From positions 29,826,342 to 29,890,341 of the forward strand of contig CP136069.1 in the NCBI GenBank assembly GCA_032622095.1: a DNA stretch of 64,000 nt. The letters run 5' to 3'. Below the pieces are notes generated by a model that had not been told where the DNA came from, searched no databases, and worked only from the letters and a program-made list of their open reading frames with translations. A program made the translations under genes and the position numbers. This document shows, piece by piece, positions 11,343 through 22,796 of the stretch (its first letter is position 1; each line of letters begins with the position of its first letter). This DNA comes from Siphonodentalium dalli (Eukaryota; Mollusca; Scaphopoda; Gadilida; Siphonodentaliidae).

Positions 11343-12312
11343 AAATCGTTTAATGCTTTAGAATTTTTGTTTTCGGAGATTTATATATATGCTTAAAGAC
11401 ATATTATGGACTTGTTATGGACTTTTTCGGGTGCGAGAAATTGATAAGTTAGTGCTCAGGCACTTTGCCAACCTGGGGAATGTTATCATTCTACTAACAT
11501 CACTGAAAATTTCCAAAAACATCTACCACACCACTTCATAGAGAACATCGTCTGAACTACTCCAAATTGTAAATAATTACATCTCGATTCGGGGCGCAAC
11601 TATCGGCTATAATAAAACAAAAATGATTTCGCCATCGAGAGTCATTGCATTTAACTACTATATAAGAATGACGTTGTGTATCATCCATTTGGATTAATAT
11701 TCGTAACGAATAACTACTTTGAGAAAGATTATTCTTAATTTCTATATGATCACTCTGCCCGGTGTCTGCCGGAGTGTTTCACATCACTTTAATCAAGGAA
11801 GACTGTTCAGAAAAACTGCATTTCAAGAAATCGTTTAATGCTTTAGAATTTTGGTTTTCGGAGATTTATATATATGCTTAAAGACATATTATGGACTTGT
11901 TATGGACTTTTTCGGGTGCGAGAAATTGATAAGTTAGTGCTCAGGCACTTTGCCAACGTGGGGAATGTTATCATTCTACTAACATCACTGAAAATTTCCA
12001 AAAACATCTACCACACCACTTCATAGAGAACATCGTCTGAACTACTCCAAATTGTAAATATTTACATCTCGATTCGGGGCGCAACTATCGGCTATAATTA
12101 AACAAAAATGATTTCGCCATCGAGAGTCATTGCATTTAACTAATATATAAGAATGACGTTGTGTATCATCCATTTAGATTAATATTCGTAACAAATAACT
12201 ACTTTGAGAAAGATTATTCTTAATTTCTATTTGATCACTCTGCCCGTTGTCTGCCGGAGTGTTTCACGTCACTTTAATCAAGGAAGACTGTTCAGAAAAA
12301 CTGCATTTCAAG
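11343..12312 (+). repeat. 485-bp tandem direct duplication
   Basis: Two head-to-tail copies, 11343-11827 and 11828-12312, differ at only a few positions (for example atttttgtttt/attttggtttt, ggattaat/agattaat). Each contains the roughly 385-bp sequence that forms the arms of the 4993-7142 fold-back element. The near identity points to a recent unequal-exchange or replication duplication. Confidence 0.9.
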
Positions 12313-12383
12313 ATCACCAAACAACTTTCCTTTTTAGGGCCACCACATCTTTCCAAAGATGTACTTCTTCCATTTTGCTATCA

Positions 12384-12625
12384 AAGACCGAAAAATGTCG
12401 TTAAACTAGAGATCCAAATACCCACTAAGGGCCCCTATATCTTGAAATATTAAAGACCGAGAATGTCGTCAAACTATAAAGACCGAAAAATGTCGTTAAA
12501 CTAGAGATCCAAATACCCCCTATATCTTGAGATATTATAAAGACCGAAAAATGTCATTAAACTATTAAAGACCGAAAAATGTCGTTAAACTACAAAGACC
12601 GAAAAATGTCGTTAAACTAGAGATC
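12384..12625 (+). repeat. 26-bp repeat cluster
   Basis: Six copies of aaagaccgaaaaatgtcgtt plus aaacta are spaced irregularly. Three are followed by gagatccaaatac/cat and two of those by ccctatatcttga, so a larger unit of about 95 bp has itself been partly duplicated. Confidence 0.85.
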
Positions 12626-14149
12626 CAAACATCCCCATCCCCTATTTTTTTTAGACAATTAAGAACGAAATATGTCGTTACACCATTAATACATAATTTG
12701 TGTTTATGAAAGTCTGGCACCCATTAGCAGTTTGTTTTCAGTACATTTTAATATTCATTGGAACGTAAACAATTATTCGCTGACAGAAATCATGTTAATA
12801 TCGCCTTTCGTTACTGGTTTCCTCGACTCAAATATTTCTCACTGCTCAATACTTATAATTAAAAAAAATGTTCTGTGTTTTGTGTCACTTCTTAATAGCA
12901 TTATGTATTCTGCTATTGACAAGAAAAAAAGTTGCAGTATACCTTAAAGGTACGGAAGGCCTTGGTGGGTATCCTGTGAACATATTTCCACCTGTCAAAA
13001 ACCGCTACAAACGAAAATAATATTCAAATATAGACATACTTTGTTAATATACAAATGAGAAATATCTCATAAACAGTATGTTATTGTCGTAAATTTGACG
13101 ATTGTTATGTAAACAAAGCATAAAAAGTTACTTTCTTGGTGTTTCTTTATATTATGATGGTAAACATAAAGAGCGTTCTTTGTTGCTCAATTCCTTATTT
13201 GGAAATAATAAAGAGCGTTTATACCATTTGTGTGTGATTAGCCAGTAGCATTGTGCTGCCTTCTATAACACAATCAGACTCTTGTTTAGGTAAAATTTAG
13301 TAGGTCTTTATGTGAGCATGATGTTTACGCGATAGTGATCGTATATTTGAACCAAAATGTATGCGTTTTAATATTTTTCTGTTTACGGTGTTTGGAACAA
13401 ATATGAATATTTTCGACAACTAAGCCCCCTCGTCCCTTTAATATAATTAATATAACATCCCTCATCCAATAATCTCCAAATTGCATATCTAATTTCAATC
13501 ATAGTTACACGTCACGCCGCCCCTCATCATTTGCCAATTGTACACCCTTTTTTTTGCTGCTGCTGCAACTGTTCAATTTCTTTAAAAATTATTGAAAAAA
13601 TGGCCCTCCCGCCCGCCGACATTTACCTCTGATTTTTTTTTTGATCATCGGTCCGCACCAAAATTGAGCACACGTCCCTATATAATATACCTATTTAAAC
13701 CGAGTATACACGGTGGTGTAATAGATCAACCGTTAATTTAACCGTTTAGGTAGCATATTTCCACGTATACGTTATCACGACAAATCCCTGCTGATCTGTT
13801 ATTAATGAACCAAACACTTAACATGTCAACACACTCTGGCCCGCCAATGCTACAGTGTATAAACGTAACGGGGCAAATATGTACATTATATTGGCAGCTA
13901 ACGAGAGCATTCATCATCAGCAATCTGCTCACCCCTTTTAGTCGATACGATAGAAACTAAACGATTTGTTACTTCTAATTACCCGTACTTAATTACACTA
14001 CTTGCGTGTTAATAAAGTACGACCCCATTACCACTAAAGGTGAAACATGGGATTTAGAACATTAATATTCACTCTTACATAGTTCTACATTCAAGGTTCG
14101 TCTTGTGTAATCGTATGTCAGTTGTAACGTTGTGAAACTGCAACCGAAC
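12626..14149. other. No gene seen
   Basis: AT-rich. A small feature is the recurring aaagagcgtt motif (13169-13180 and 13208-13220), also seen near 11045, 40147, 57307 and 57640, which may be a dispersed repeat end. No coding region is supportable. Confidence 0.4.
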
Positions 14150-15190
14150 TGAATTATTCTATGCTAAATAGTTCATGGCTGACCTGATGCATGCATCTTA
14201 GTTTTCTTGTATTTATATGGGGATGGGAATCAGGGCATTCACATAATGAGCTAGCAAAACAGATACATAGAAGAAGCATTAAAAGTATATCTATCATTCT
14301 ATTTAAGAGATACATATATTCTTGCAAACTGAGAGATCTCGAACCGTCAGAGGATTGCATATTAGAATGGCTCATCATGTATATATTATAACACAATTGA
14401 GTCTGCCCCATTCAATATAGTTTCCACAAAAAAGTTACAATTTGTCAAGAGATATGTAAATGTATCGAAGGCCTGTTCAAAATAGTGGTCACAGTGTGCA
14501 GTCAAATATATTTTCTTCTGATATAAATGAAAACGCAGTCAGTAGCACATGACTTTTCAGGAACTTCCGATAATGACATCTGTCTGACAACGGTATATCT
14601 GCCCGTTTTAGCGGATTTTTTATCGACTAACATAAACAACTCAAAATCTCGCTCTGTGTCGGGCACATGTAGCTGATATACTTGCGTAGCGACATTTCTT
14701 TTAAACTGAGAATATTTAGCCGATATATAGCACCATGAACAGAGGAGCGCCTTGACATTTCTTTAAAACATATGTAGCTTCATGGAAATATAGCCAGGTG
14801 TCCTCAAGATCTTAATCCAACCACTAGATTGATTGATACATCTCTGTATGTAAAACCCAATAGTCGTCATTTATTTTTGCGAACTAATGTGTTCATGATG
14901 TTCATGTTTCATGTCATAACATCTGACCTATATGCAGTTGTAAATAAATAAATACTTCTTTATTGGTGGAACGGATTAATCGCGATAAACAAAATGACAA
15001 TCGACAAGGTGAGCCACTACTTATATTCCATGACTGTGTAAGAATCGTGCTTTGTGATGCTATTTGAATATACAATTTATGAGAATACGTGTAACACTTT
15101 GAGAAAGAGTATGCTCTATTCCCAACAAATATCCAAAGCATGCAGAGGGTTTCACACCACTTTAACCTGGGCAACGCCGGGTAACCCTGC
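14150..15190 (-). mobile_element. Dispersed element, uninterrupted paralogue of 25460-30590
   Basis: Segments 14255-14430 and 14635-15183 match, in order, 25465-25645, 25660-25820, 26549-26611 and 30315-30583. The family ends in gggcaacgccgggtaaccctgc at 15167. On the reverse strand this reads GCAGGGTTACCCGGCGTTGC, like the ACTAGC-type ends of the other tandem-core elements. This copy lacks the 725-bp and 3.7-kb insertions of its partner, so it serves as an empty-site reference for both. Confidence 0.65.
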
Positions 15191-15207
15191 TTGTATTTGA
15201 TATGTTC

Positions 15208-15395
15208 ACATGTTCCTATCTTCTGTTTCTGATTATACTCCATATATATTCTGTTTTTTTCCGGAGAGTATCGATCACAGATTTTAAAAACGTATAGTAT
15301 ACATAGTACCAAATTAAATGTGTTTTAAATAGAAAAAAAATAGGTCGAATAATATATCGACAACTATTACCATATAACTCGTATTTTAGAAGTCA
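15208..15395 (+). repeat. Dispersed repeat shared with 4545-4738
   Basis: Second copy of the roughly 190-bp repeat described at 4545; it diverges after cgtattttag. It begins directly after the end of the 14150-15190 element. Confidence 0.75.
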
Positions 15396-16154
15396 CATTA
15401 TTTCGGAAGAATGGGAAAACCCACACTTGTAAACTCAGGGTTTTCCCCGCGAACTTATTTCGGCCAATTTGGCCGGTTACTTCATGTGAGTTTTTCATCT
15501 GACGTGTGTATCGGAATAATGATGTGGAGGATTTATGTAAATGTTAGCCCAAACTACATTTCCAAGTAACGATGGTTTTGTTGTTTATTTTGAGGAATAA
15601 TACCGCGTCAGATGAATTCAGCCCAAATATGTTAACAGTTGTCGTGTAAAACATTCGGCAGTAAGTTAGCGTTATTTAGTATTTGTGGATGTCCTTTAAC
15701 ATGGGGAAAATAGACTACTGCGCTTGAACGAGCATGTGAATTGTCGTTTTTAATGTATAGCAACTTTATAATCAATAACAGAGGCATTCTCTGTCAAATA
15801 AGGTCGCTCTATTTACGATACCAATTGGGGAACTTTGTAAATTAAATTACGCGTAAACTTAACCTGCTGCAAATAGAAAAGGTGTCGGAATCGGCGTACT
15901 CGCCCCAGGGCTAACTCGCCCAATCGGCGCGTGCCAACTCGGAATAAAAGGCCAACTCGGAATAAAAGATGCATACGGGGTGTTATATGGCGTTTGGTCC
16001 GTTGTTTCTCAATGAATATTATTGAAATTTGGTGTATATGTCCGGGCTGGGACATGGAATACAACAACGTTTGAATTGTTTTTAAATTTACAAATTTGTT
16101 GATTTTATTCATTTTGTTTTCGTTCCGAAACACACTATAAAGTGTATATAATAT
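15396..16154. other. No gene seen
   Basis: Contains 15530-15640, a match to 9410-9530, and a short direct repeat ccaactcggaataaaag at 15931-15970. An ORF on the reverse strand (15813-16166) has no recognisable domain. Confidence 0.4.
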
Positions 16155-16455
16155 AATAACGAACACGAGACATACATAATTTATGAACTGTTAACAAAAG
16201 ATATCAAATTCAATACATGACAAAGATGACTCAGTGGAGTTTATAAAGTGAACATAAAAACATTGAGGTAAGAATCTTTTTAAGGAATTCAACTTTATTT
16301 AATGATAATAAACACATAAATTAAAATAACAAACATGAGACATACATGATTTATAAACTGTTAACAAAAGATATCAAACTCAATACATGACAAAGATGAC
16401 TCAGTGAAGTTTATAAAGTGAACATAAAAATATTAAGGTAAAAATCTTTTTAAGC
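16155..16455 (+). repeat. 170-bp tandem duplication
   Basis: The block gagacatacat..attta..aactgttaacaaaagatat..aatacatgacaaagatgactcagtg is present at 16167 and again at 16337, 170 bp apart, with few differences. Confidence 0.85.
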
Positions 16456-17934
16456 ATTACTAAACCGTTTAGCACAGTCCACTTCACTCATCCGATCATC
16501 ACTAAACTTCATATTTATCTTGATATTGATCTATCAGATGAGAGCTATCAAATATTTTTTTAATTTTATAGGAAAAAATGGTCGCCAGCGGCGATATTGC
16601 ATTTACGTTATATGTTATCGCGTCATGTCGATATCTAGTATTACTTAGAAATTTCACCTTTCCAGATTCATAATTGCTCCATTGACTGTAACAGATGGAA
16701 TTATTCCCCTCTTCGGATAGAGTGTCACTGAAACTTTATTTTGTCAGACTGTCTGTATAGTCACTGATTATATATGGCAATAATCTGTAATAAGATGTAG
16801 CACTATTTTATTTTATATTTACATGCAGTGCTGTTTTTATACAACAATTCTAATCCCCCCTAGATCATCATGTGATCGACCATACATCGCGCGAGGACCT
16901 GGTTGAATTAAGGGGGGTTTTTATGGATAACTTCTGTCCTCAAGCTAGATTATACTTATGACATTTAATGGCATGTTTCTAACATGGAGGGTTAGATATG
17001 CGTGAAACACCACCACTCTTCAATTCACACCAAGTTATCAGCTGTCATATTCGGATATTAGAACCCATAGCCATGATATATGGTTTATTTTGTGTATACT
17101 ACTAATATTGTTATTTTCAGTACCTTTATATACCAGTACTGTGTATAACAATGCATATACATTAATCCATGTATACATGTATATTGATTCAACGGATTCA
17201 GTGGTTTTGTCCATCAGTCTATCAAATTTGCGGGGAAAACATGGCCACAAGCAGTACACCCTGTTAAATTTCGAATTTGAATCAATTGGCGCACCCTGCA
17301 GCCAGCTTTTATTGGAGAACTTTTTCTCATGTGGATAGTTTGGGTCACCGCTAGATGTGAGCCATGTTTTGTTCTCAAGCTGTCCTTGTGAAGACATCAC
17401 TGCCAGCGGTGATCTTGAATTTTACTATTTTTATGGCTAAATAATTTGGTTGATCCTACAGACGACACCCCTTGTCCGATCGTCACCAGATTCCACAATG
17501 ATCTTCTGGATAACCAGGGGGAGAGTAATCTAATTTTCCCGAATTTCGTTAAAAAACATTACCACAGGCAGCAATTTGGTATCTTACTGTTTGATCCTCT
17601 TTTGCGTGACTGAATTGTTTAGCAACCGTACAGTACAGTACAGTTTTTTTGGAAAACATTGTCGCCAGCAGTCATCTTCTATTTTGGTTTTTATATACAT
17701 GTATATCTCTTCATTCGGATAGCCAGTATTACGTAGGTACTTCAACTTTCCGCATTCCTGTCATCATTTGAAATATAAAAATTTACCTGATACCATGCAC
17801 CCTTCAAAATTTGTTTCGTCGTATCTATTTTAATGACCCGTATGGTAATATTGATACAGATATATTTGTCAAACATTTCTTTGTACAATATACAGGTATT
17901 TAGTTTGTAACTAAATCTAGAAATATATAATAGT
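16456..17934. other. No gene seen; decayed repeats
   Basis: Recurring phrases gtcgccagcggcgat (16580), tgccagcggtgat (17401) and gtcgccagcagtcat (17660) with nearby tccgatc suggest an old tandem-core element. The reverse ORF at 17038-17400 overlaps these repeats and shows no domain. Confidence 0.4.
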
Positions 17935-18545
17935 AGCTGGTGGACCCTACTTCGTCCGGGATGTTCCCCTCTGATTTTCGGAGAATTGCGCGATTTAACC
18001 TTGAATTGACCATTTTAAAGGTGAACGTCATGTCGGGTCACGATTTGACCCGCCCAAAACACTCCCCGGACAAAAGTCACGACAAAAGTACCCGTCGAAA
18101 TCCGCCCGGCTTTACCCGATTTGACCTTGAATTGACAATTTTGAATGTCAAGATCAGGTCAGGGTCATAATTTGACCCACCCGAAACACTCCTGGGACAA
18201 AAGTAACAGTAGGTATTATATTTCGTTGAAATACTTCGTTTTACCAGATTTGACCTTGAGTTGATCTTTTTGAATGTCAAAGTCAGGTCGGGATCAAGAT
18301 TTGACCCGTCCAAATAGTCCAGAAACATGCCTACATCAGCACGTTCGAGAACATGGTCCCACGTGAAATTGGACCCGTCAATATTGCTCCCGAGATCGAA
18401 GTAGTCCTACACACAAATTTTTAGTCGGATCGGTCAAGGTCCAGAAACATGCCTATGAGCGAGGTCAAGTTGACACGTTAAATACCAAATCCGAGTCGGA
18501 TCAGTCGAGCAGTGTTAGAGTCTATAACACATACACACATGCATT
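17935..18545 (+). mobile_element. Tandem-core element with about 128-bp units
   Basis: Starts agctggtggaccctacttcgtccgggatg and contains three core units anchored on gattt(a/g)accttgaattga at about 17992, 18119 and 18248, with ..gggtca..atttgacccgccc and acactcc..ggacaaaagt in each. The same family lies reversed at 35600-36175, where the end reads agctgatgggcccgccttca in reverse complement. A short (acac/acatac) tract at 18530-18570 ends it. Confidence 0.65.
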
Positions 18546-18755
18546 CATGCATACACACATACATACAGACAGGTGTTCCAAAATGTATAATCGATAGCTA
18601 CAACAATTCTATGGTAGATAGTTCACGGCCGACCTGATGCATGCATCTTAGTTTTCTTGTAGTTAACTTACCCTCAAGTTATATAACCCACGTGGAAACA
18701 AAAGTGCTATGTTTATCCTACAAAATGTGGTGGTATTGGCTTGGAATCCGTGGTC
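18546..18755. other. Microsatellite-like tract and dispersed repeat end
   Basis: Bases 18600-18660 match 14155-14215 (gacctgatgcatgcatctta then gttttcttgta). No gene. Confidence 0.45.
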
Positions 18756-18759
18756 CGAA

Positions 18760-18960
18760 TCGGCATCTCTGGCTTAGACTAGGTTTTATTCTAGACCAGG
18801 TTTTACTCTAGTTTAAATTAGGTTTTAGTAGGAGTAAACCTGTAGTAAAACTGGATTTTATGGGAGTAAAACTGGGTTTTAGTGTAGTTAAGCCCAGTTT
18901 TGTAATAAACTCAGTTTTAGTTTGTGGAATACGATCTCAACTAAACTAGATTTTATTGTG
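18760..18960 (+). repeat. Clustered ggttttag/aaaactgg motifs, possible Harbinger terminal region
   Basis: About ten variants of aggtttta, aaactgg and gttttagt in alternating orientation occupy 200 bp upstream of the transposase gene. Similar T-rich motifs are common at PIF/Harbinger termini, so this may be the left end. A matching right end was not located, so the boundary is uncertain. Confidence 0.4.
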
Positions 18961-19372
18961 ATAAAGTTATGATAATATCACTAATTGTTTGTGATTAATT
19001 GGCTATATACTCACCAGGATAAGGTTAGGTATATATGATTTATACGTATTATAGATCTCGTATCGAAAATATACCTTTAAATATACTTTGAAAACACATG
19101 AAAGTTAAACCACTATACCCCAGGTTTGACTAAAACCTAGTTCGCTGGGTTTTGTTATTCGATCGATTGATGTTGTTTCTCACGTATATGGGAGTGTTTC
19201 TGTCGAATTGGGGGAGGCGCTTATGTTCGGGTCGTTTACCACTCAATATTACTGCGCAGTTTATGAACATATAGGAAAGTCTCAGTGGAATTTTGAATAT
19301 TTTATTGTTGGAATTGAGGGAGGCGTTAATGTCGGTACTTGTGAGATAACTTCTAACAAATAGGCCAGTGTG

Positions 19373-20425
19373 ATGGATGCTTTCTTGCAATATAGGCGTT
19401 ACGATTCTCTCGTTCGGAGGTCGCTTTGGCGCCAGAGAGCATGGAGAGATCGAACTGATCCGTTTGACACATTCGACGGCGTTGATTTTAAAAGACGTTT
19501 TCGATTCACCAAGGAGTCAACTCGAGAAATTATCCGCTTGGTGGAAAATAACCTCCAGAGCAGCTATGGAAGACCGACTGACATGCCACCATTTCTGCAG
19601 GTGTTACTTGCGCTGCGTTTTTTTGCGACGGGGAGCTTCCAGATGGTTGTTGGAGATTTATGCAACGTCAGCCAGTCAACAACTTGTGAATCAGTTCATA
19701 AAGTTTCGAGGGCGCTAGCCAGTAGACGGGAAGAATACATAAAAACGCCTTTGCCAGAAGAATTCCCGGAAATTGTGAAAGGGTTTTACGATATGTTCGC
19801 ATTTCCACGTGTCATCGGAGCTGTTGACTGCACTCACGTGCGAATATGCGGTCCCGGGGGCGATGAAGCAGCACGGTTTATTAACAGAAAGGGCCATGCA
19901 TCTATCAATGTGCAGTGCATATGTGACTCTCAACTTAAAATATGGAACATTGTCGCTCGGTGGCCAGGCAGCACGGACGATGCAAGAATATTTGACAACA
20001 GCGTGGTATGTCGAGAAATGGAGGATTTAACTTGCCAGGTATTTTTGATTGGGGACCATGGTTACGCCTGCATGCCATTTCTAATGACACCTCTCCGTGA
20101 CCCAACGACTCGAGCTGAACGTGCTTTCAATCTTTCTTTATCCAGGACGAGGACAGTTATTGAACGGACATTTGGGTCAATGAAACGCCGGTTTCCATGC
20201 CTCAAGTTCATGCGAACAAATGTTGAAAATACGTTGCCGATTATAGTTGCTGTTGCTGTCTTGCACAACCTGGCGATACAGTTATCAGATACACTTCCCG
20301 ATGAAGATGATGACGATGCTGACGAAGATGCTGATGAAGGTTCATTCGTTCAATTGGATCTACCGGACAACGCTGATGGGGCTGATGTTAGGGAAGCAGT
20401 TGTAGGGAATTATTTCTCTAATTGA
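19373..20425 (+). CDS. PIF/Harbinger (HARBI1-like) DDE transposase, intact
   Basis: A 350-residue nuclease of the PIF/Harbinger DDE family, which cuts and joins transposon ends in the nucleus, normally with help from a Myb/SANT-like partner. The N-terminal part (about 1-120) is helical and includes the family's FRFTKESTREIIRLVENNL stretch. The catalytic core shows GAVDCTHV (Asp152), WPGSTDDARIF (Asp203), GDHGY (Asp228) and RTVIERTFGSMKRRFP (Glu264), matching the family pattern of two acidic motifs and a late glutamate before the conserved R..FG..K.RF block. The tail from 308 is strongly acidic (EDDDDADEDADE). Length is typical. The start is the ATG at 19373; the frame extends only one GTG codon upstream. 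No stop or frameshift is present, so the copy could be active or domesticated. It faces the coiled-coil exon at 22309-22537. Confidence 0.93.
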   Translation: MDAFLQYRRYDSLVRRSLWRQRAWRDRTDPFDTFDGVDFKRRFRFTKESTREIIRLVENNLQSSYGRPTDMPPFLQVLLALRFFATGSFQMVVGDLCNVSQSTTCESVHKVSRALASRREEYIKTPLPEEFPEIVKGFYDMFAFPRVIGAVDCTHVRICGPGGDEAARFINRKGHASINVQCICDSQLKIWNIVARWPGSTDDARIFDNSVVCREMEDLTCQVFLIGDHGYACMPFLMTPLRDPTTRAERAFNLSLSRTRTVIERTFGSMKRRFPCLKFMRTNVENTLPIIVAVAVLHNLAIQLSDTLPDEDDDDADEDADEGSFVQLDLPDNADGADVREAVVGNYFSN

Positions 20426-20662
20426 ATGAACACACAACTACAAGATAAGATTTTATTGCAATAACACCTCAATGGGCAGTTGCAAACATATAACATATAA
20501 TATAAAACATACATGTACAATAATAGCATGAATTAAACAAAAATCCGACTCAGTCAAAATTTATATTCAGTATACTCACTCACACGTTGTTCTTATAATT
20601 ATTATGCCGTTGATAAACTCTGCCGTTTTTCAAAGAAGGACCGGATCATGTCGCATATGATA
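20426..20662. other. Intergenic, inside the Harbinger region
   Basis: AT-rich sequence between the transposase stop and the LINE 3' end. No gene. Confidence 0.5.
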
Positions 20663-21072
20663 TATATGGATGGATGGTTTATTAGCAAAGTCAACATTTA
20701 AGTTGCAACATGCTATACAACTTATATACATATATACAAACAATACATAACATACATGTACATCAATAAATGAGTCCATCATATTATATGATATTAATAA
20801 TAAATACAAATAATGCTAATACATTCAAGAATATTTGTTCTTAAATGGTATAACTCATATAATATTTACATTATATATAATATAATGTAATACTTGCGTC
20901 ATGGTATCTTTATAAACGATAATTTTAAGAAAATGCTCACTCTTTTCAATATACTTAAATTAAGCAGTGACAGCGATCTATAGAATTTATTTCTGTTAGG
21001 ATTTTCCCAGTAATACTTCGGGATATAGGTTTCTAGCAGGTCGTTAAGTTCTGTACACAAAATAACAAAATG

Positions 21073-21552
21073 TTATTCATCACAGACATTTTCGCCACAT
21101 AACTGGCATTTCGTGTCATTACATGTACTTTTATTCCATCTGCATTGCTCCACCGGTAGTCTGTGGTTGGCTGTTCTAAATTTCAGTAAATAAGTAGCCA
21201 GATGAGAGAGAATATATACTAAGTATCGGTTCAATCTGACAGAATCCTTTATGTTTCGCACGGCTTGAGATAGACATATTTAGATTGCCGAAGAGGTCTA
21301 TTAATTTCGCTTTCATTGCGTTTTATGTCTGTCGTGCTTAGTGGTGACTGATTCTAGCTGCCACGCACTTTCCATATTTACTTCTCGCAGCGTTTCTTTA
21401 ATAAAGGAAATCCATGTAATCTTGTTTTGTAGTATGGCATCACTATCATTGATATACCTGAGTAGAAGGAATACATTCTTAGCTAGTTCGGATCCTTCGT
21501 GTGATACTAGTTTTGACCAATATGATATTACTCTGCACTTAATTTCGATCAT
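21073..21552 (-). pseudogene. LINE ORF2 C-terminal region with CCHC-type zinc finger
   Basis: Two reverse-strand frames (21313-21552 and 21073-21261) continue the polymerase above. The second contains LLKFRTANHRLPVEQCRW followed by CQLCGENVCDE, where related LINEs have a C..C......DE.H....C finger; the H and last C lie beyond a stop. The same pattern, more complete, is at 38291-38494 and 45983-46261. Frameshifts show decay. Confidence 0.75.
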
Positions 21553-21558
21553 TACGGG

Positions 21559-22137
21559 TTATCTTCCCAATTCTGCATATACCATGTAATTTGGTGTGCT
21601 AGACTTCATTGTTGTGATAATTTTGCAGAATTTAAGATGAATGGTTTCCAAAATTTGAGTTTTCTCGAAACACCAAACTTCACCACCATACAGCATAATC
21701 GGCATAATCATAGAATAAAACAATTTAAACATAATATCTAGAGGCAACTGCAGCTTTCTTGTTCTATTCAAAATGCCATACATGGCTCTCGTTGCTGTAT
21801 TCTTGGTCTGCTTAATCGATTGGCAGAATCTACCATTGTTACCATTGTAAAAGAATTTAATACCGAGGTATTTAAATTCTTTTAGAATTTGTATTTCTTG
21901 GCCCCGATAAGTGAATATTGGTAAGTTCTTTGACAATTTGTTAGTAAAAATTACCATTTTCGTTTTCACTGTATTTACTTGGAGATTCCATGCCTCGGCA
22001 TAATCTGCGAATGCTGAAAGTGCACGATGCATATTGTCCTCCAAGTCTGAGAGGATCACGGTATCGTCTGCATATAATAAACACAATATATTTATAAAAC
22101 AGCCAATATGTTCAATCAAAATGTGCCTATTTTCCAT
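21559..22137 (-). pseudogene. LINE reverse transcriptase fragment (catalytic YADD)
   Basis: A 192-residue open frame starts just before CLLYADDTVILSD, the polymerase catalytic box with the two aspartates. The downstream pattern ALSAFADYAEAWNLQVNTVKTK and FKYLGIKF is characteristic of LINE reverse transcriptases, and MLYGGEVWCF matches the post-catalytic thumb region. Fingers and palm motifs A and B are absent because of 5' truncation. The frame then breaks and continues at 21552. It is a fragment and cannot encode a working polymerase. Confidence 0.88.
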
Positions 22138-22271
22138 TTATATATAATTAAATGTATTGTCTTCTGTCATTCTATGGAAATCGGTTATATACTCACCTAT
22201 TGCTGCGAAACAACTAATGCGATTGTTTTCGTATGCCGGATAATTCGTAACATACATGTAACATATGATCA

Positions 22272-22277
22272 TTTATT
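22272..22277 (-). promoter_or_regulatory. Polyadenylation signal AATAAA (reverse strand)
   Basis: TTTATT on the plus strand is AATAAA on the reverse strand, about 32 bases past the TGA stop of the coiled-coil exon at 22309. Its position is appropriate for 3'-end formation of that gene. Confidence 0.55.
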
Positions 22278-22308
22278 TAATAAATTTTGATTGTAATAAT
22301 AATGATCT

Positions 22309-22537
22309 TCAGGTGCCAATCTGCTCATTCAAGATTCTCTCACGCAGCGTCTCGTTAGATATTTCTACTTTTAGTTTCTTGCATTCCAATGCATGCTTCT
22401 CTTTTGCCAGATCCAGCAGACATTTCTCCATGGGTGATAGTCTTTTTCCCATTGCCTTCTTCTTCCGACTGGTACGTTGACGCTGTATATCGGATATCTC
22501 CGCACTATCTGACTCTTCTCCCGGATCTTCACCATCG
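22309..22537 (-). CDS. Last exon of a Harbinger-associated Myb/SANT-type protein (coiled coil)
   Basis: The reverse-strand frame after a good splice acceptor (ttatttttcag at 22538-22548) reads DGEDPGEESDSAEISDIQRQ, then basic RTSRKKKAMGKRLSP, then a heptad-like helix (MEKCLLDLAKEKHALECKKL.. and ..LRERILNEQI) and stops at TGA. Acidic patch, basic patch and C-terminal coiled coil are typical of the tail of Myb/SANT-like partner proteins of Harbinger transposases, which bind the element ends and import the transposase. The exon starts in phase 2 (C|GAT|GGT). It converges with the transposase gene. The DNA-binding N terminus is not adjacent; a candidate is at 42767-43249. The family call depends on composition and context, not on a catalytic motif. 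Confidence 0.55.
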
Positions 22538-22796
22538 CTGAAAAATAATCGACATAATGACAAAGGGATACAATTTACTCACGGTCGGTAAATGTGCAAA
22601 CATATAAAAGTCTGTAAATACATCACCACAAAAAATAGTCAAGTCAAGAACATGGATAAATATATCCAGTTTTATGTAAAAAAAAAAACCACATCGATAA
22701 TCGTGTAGTAAGTTCAATATTTTAGTCTGAATGTGACTTTCAAATACCTTACAATGCTTTGGAATTTTCTAATGTTTACCGTCAAGGTTTGATTAA

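Larger units (their letters stand above)
20663..22140 (-). mobile_element. 5'-truncated LINE, reverse strand
   Basis: The fragment reads on the reverse strand from the reverse-transcriptase catalytic box (22137 side) to a 3' end near 20663, where AATAAA is followed by CCATCCATCCATATATA, the short-repeat tail seen on many CR1/jockey-type LINEs. It lies between the Harbinger transposase and the coiled-coil exon, so it probably inserted into a Harbinger element. The 5' part of the polymerase and any endonuclease domain are missing. Confidence 0.75.
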
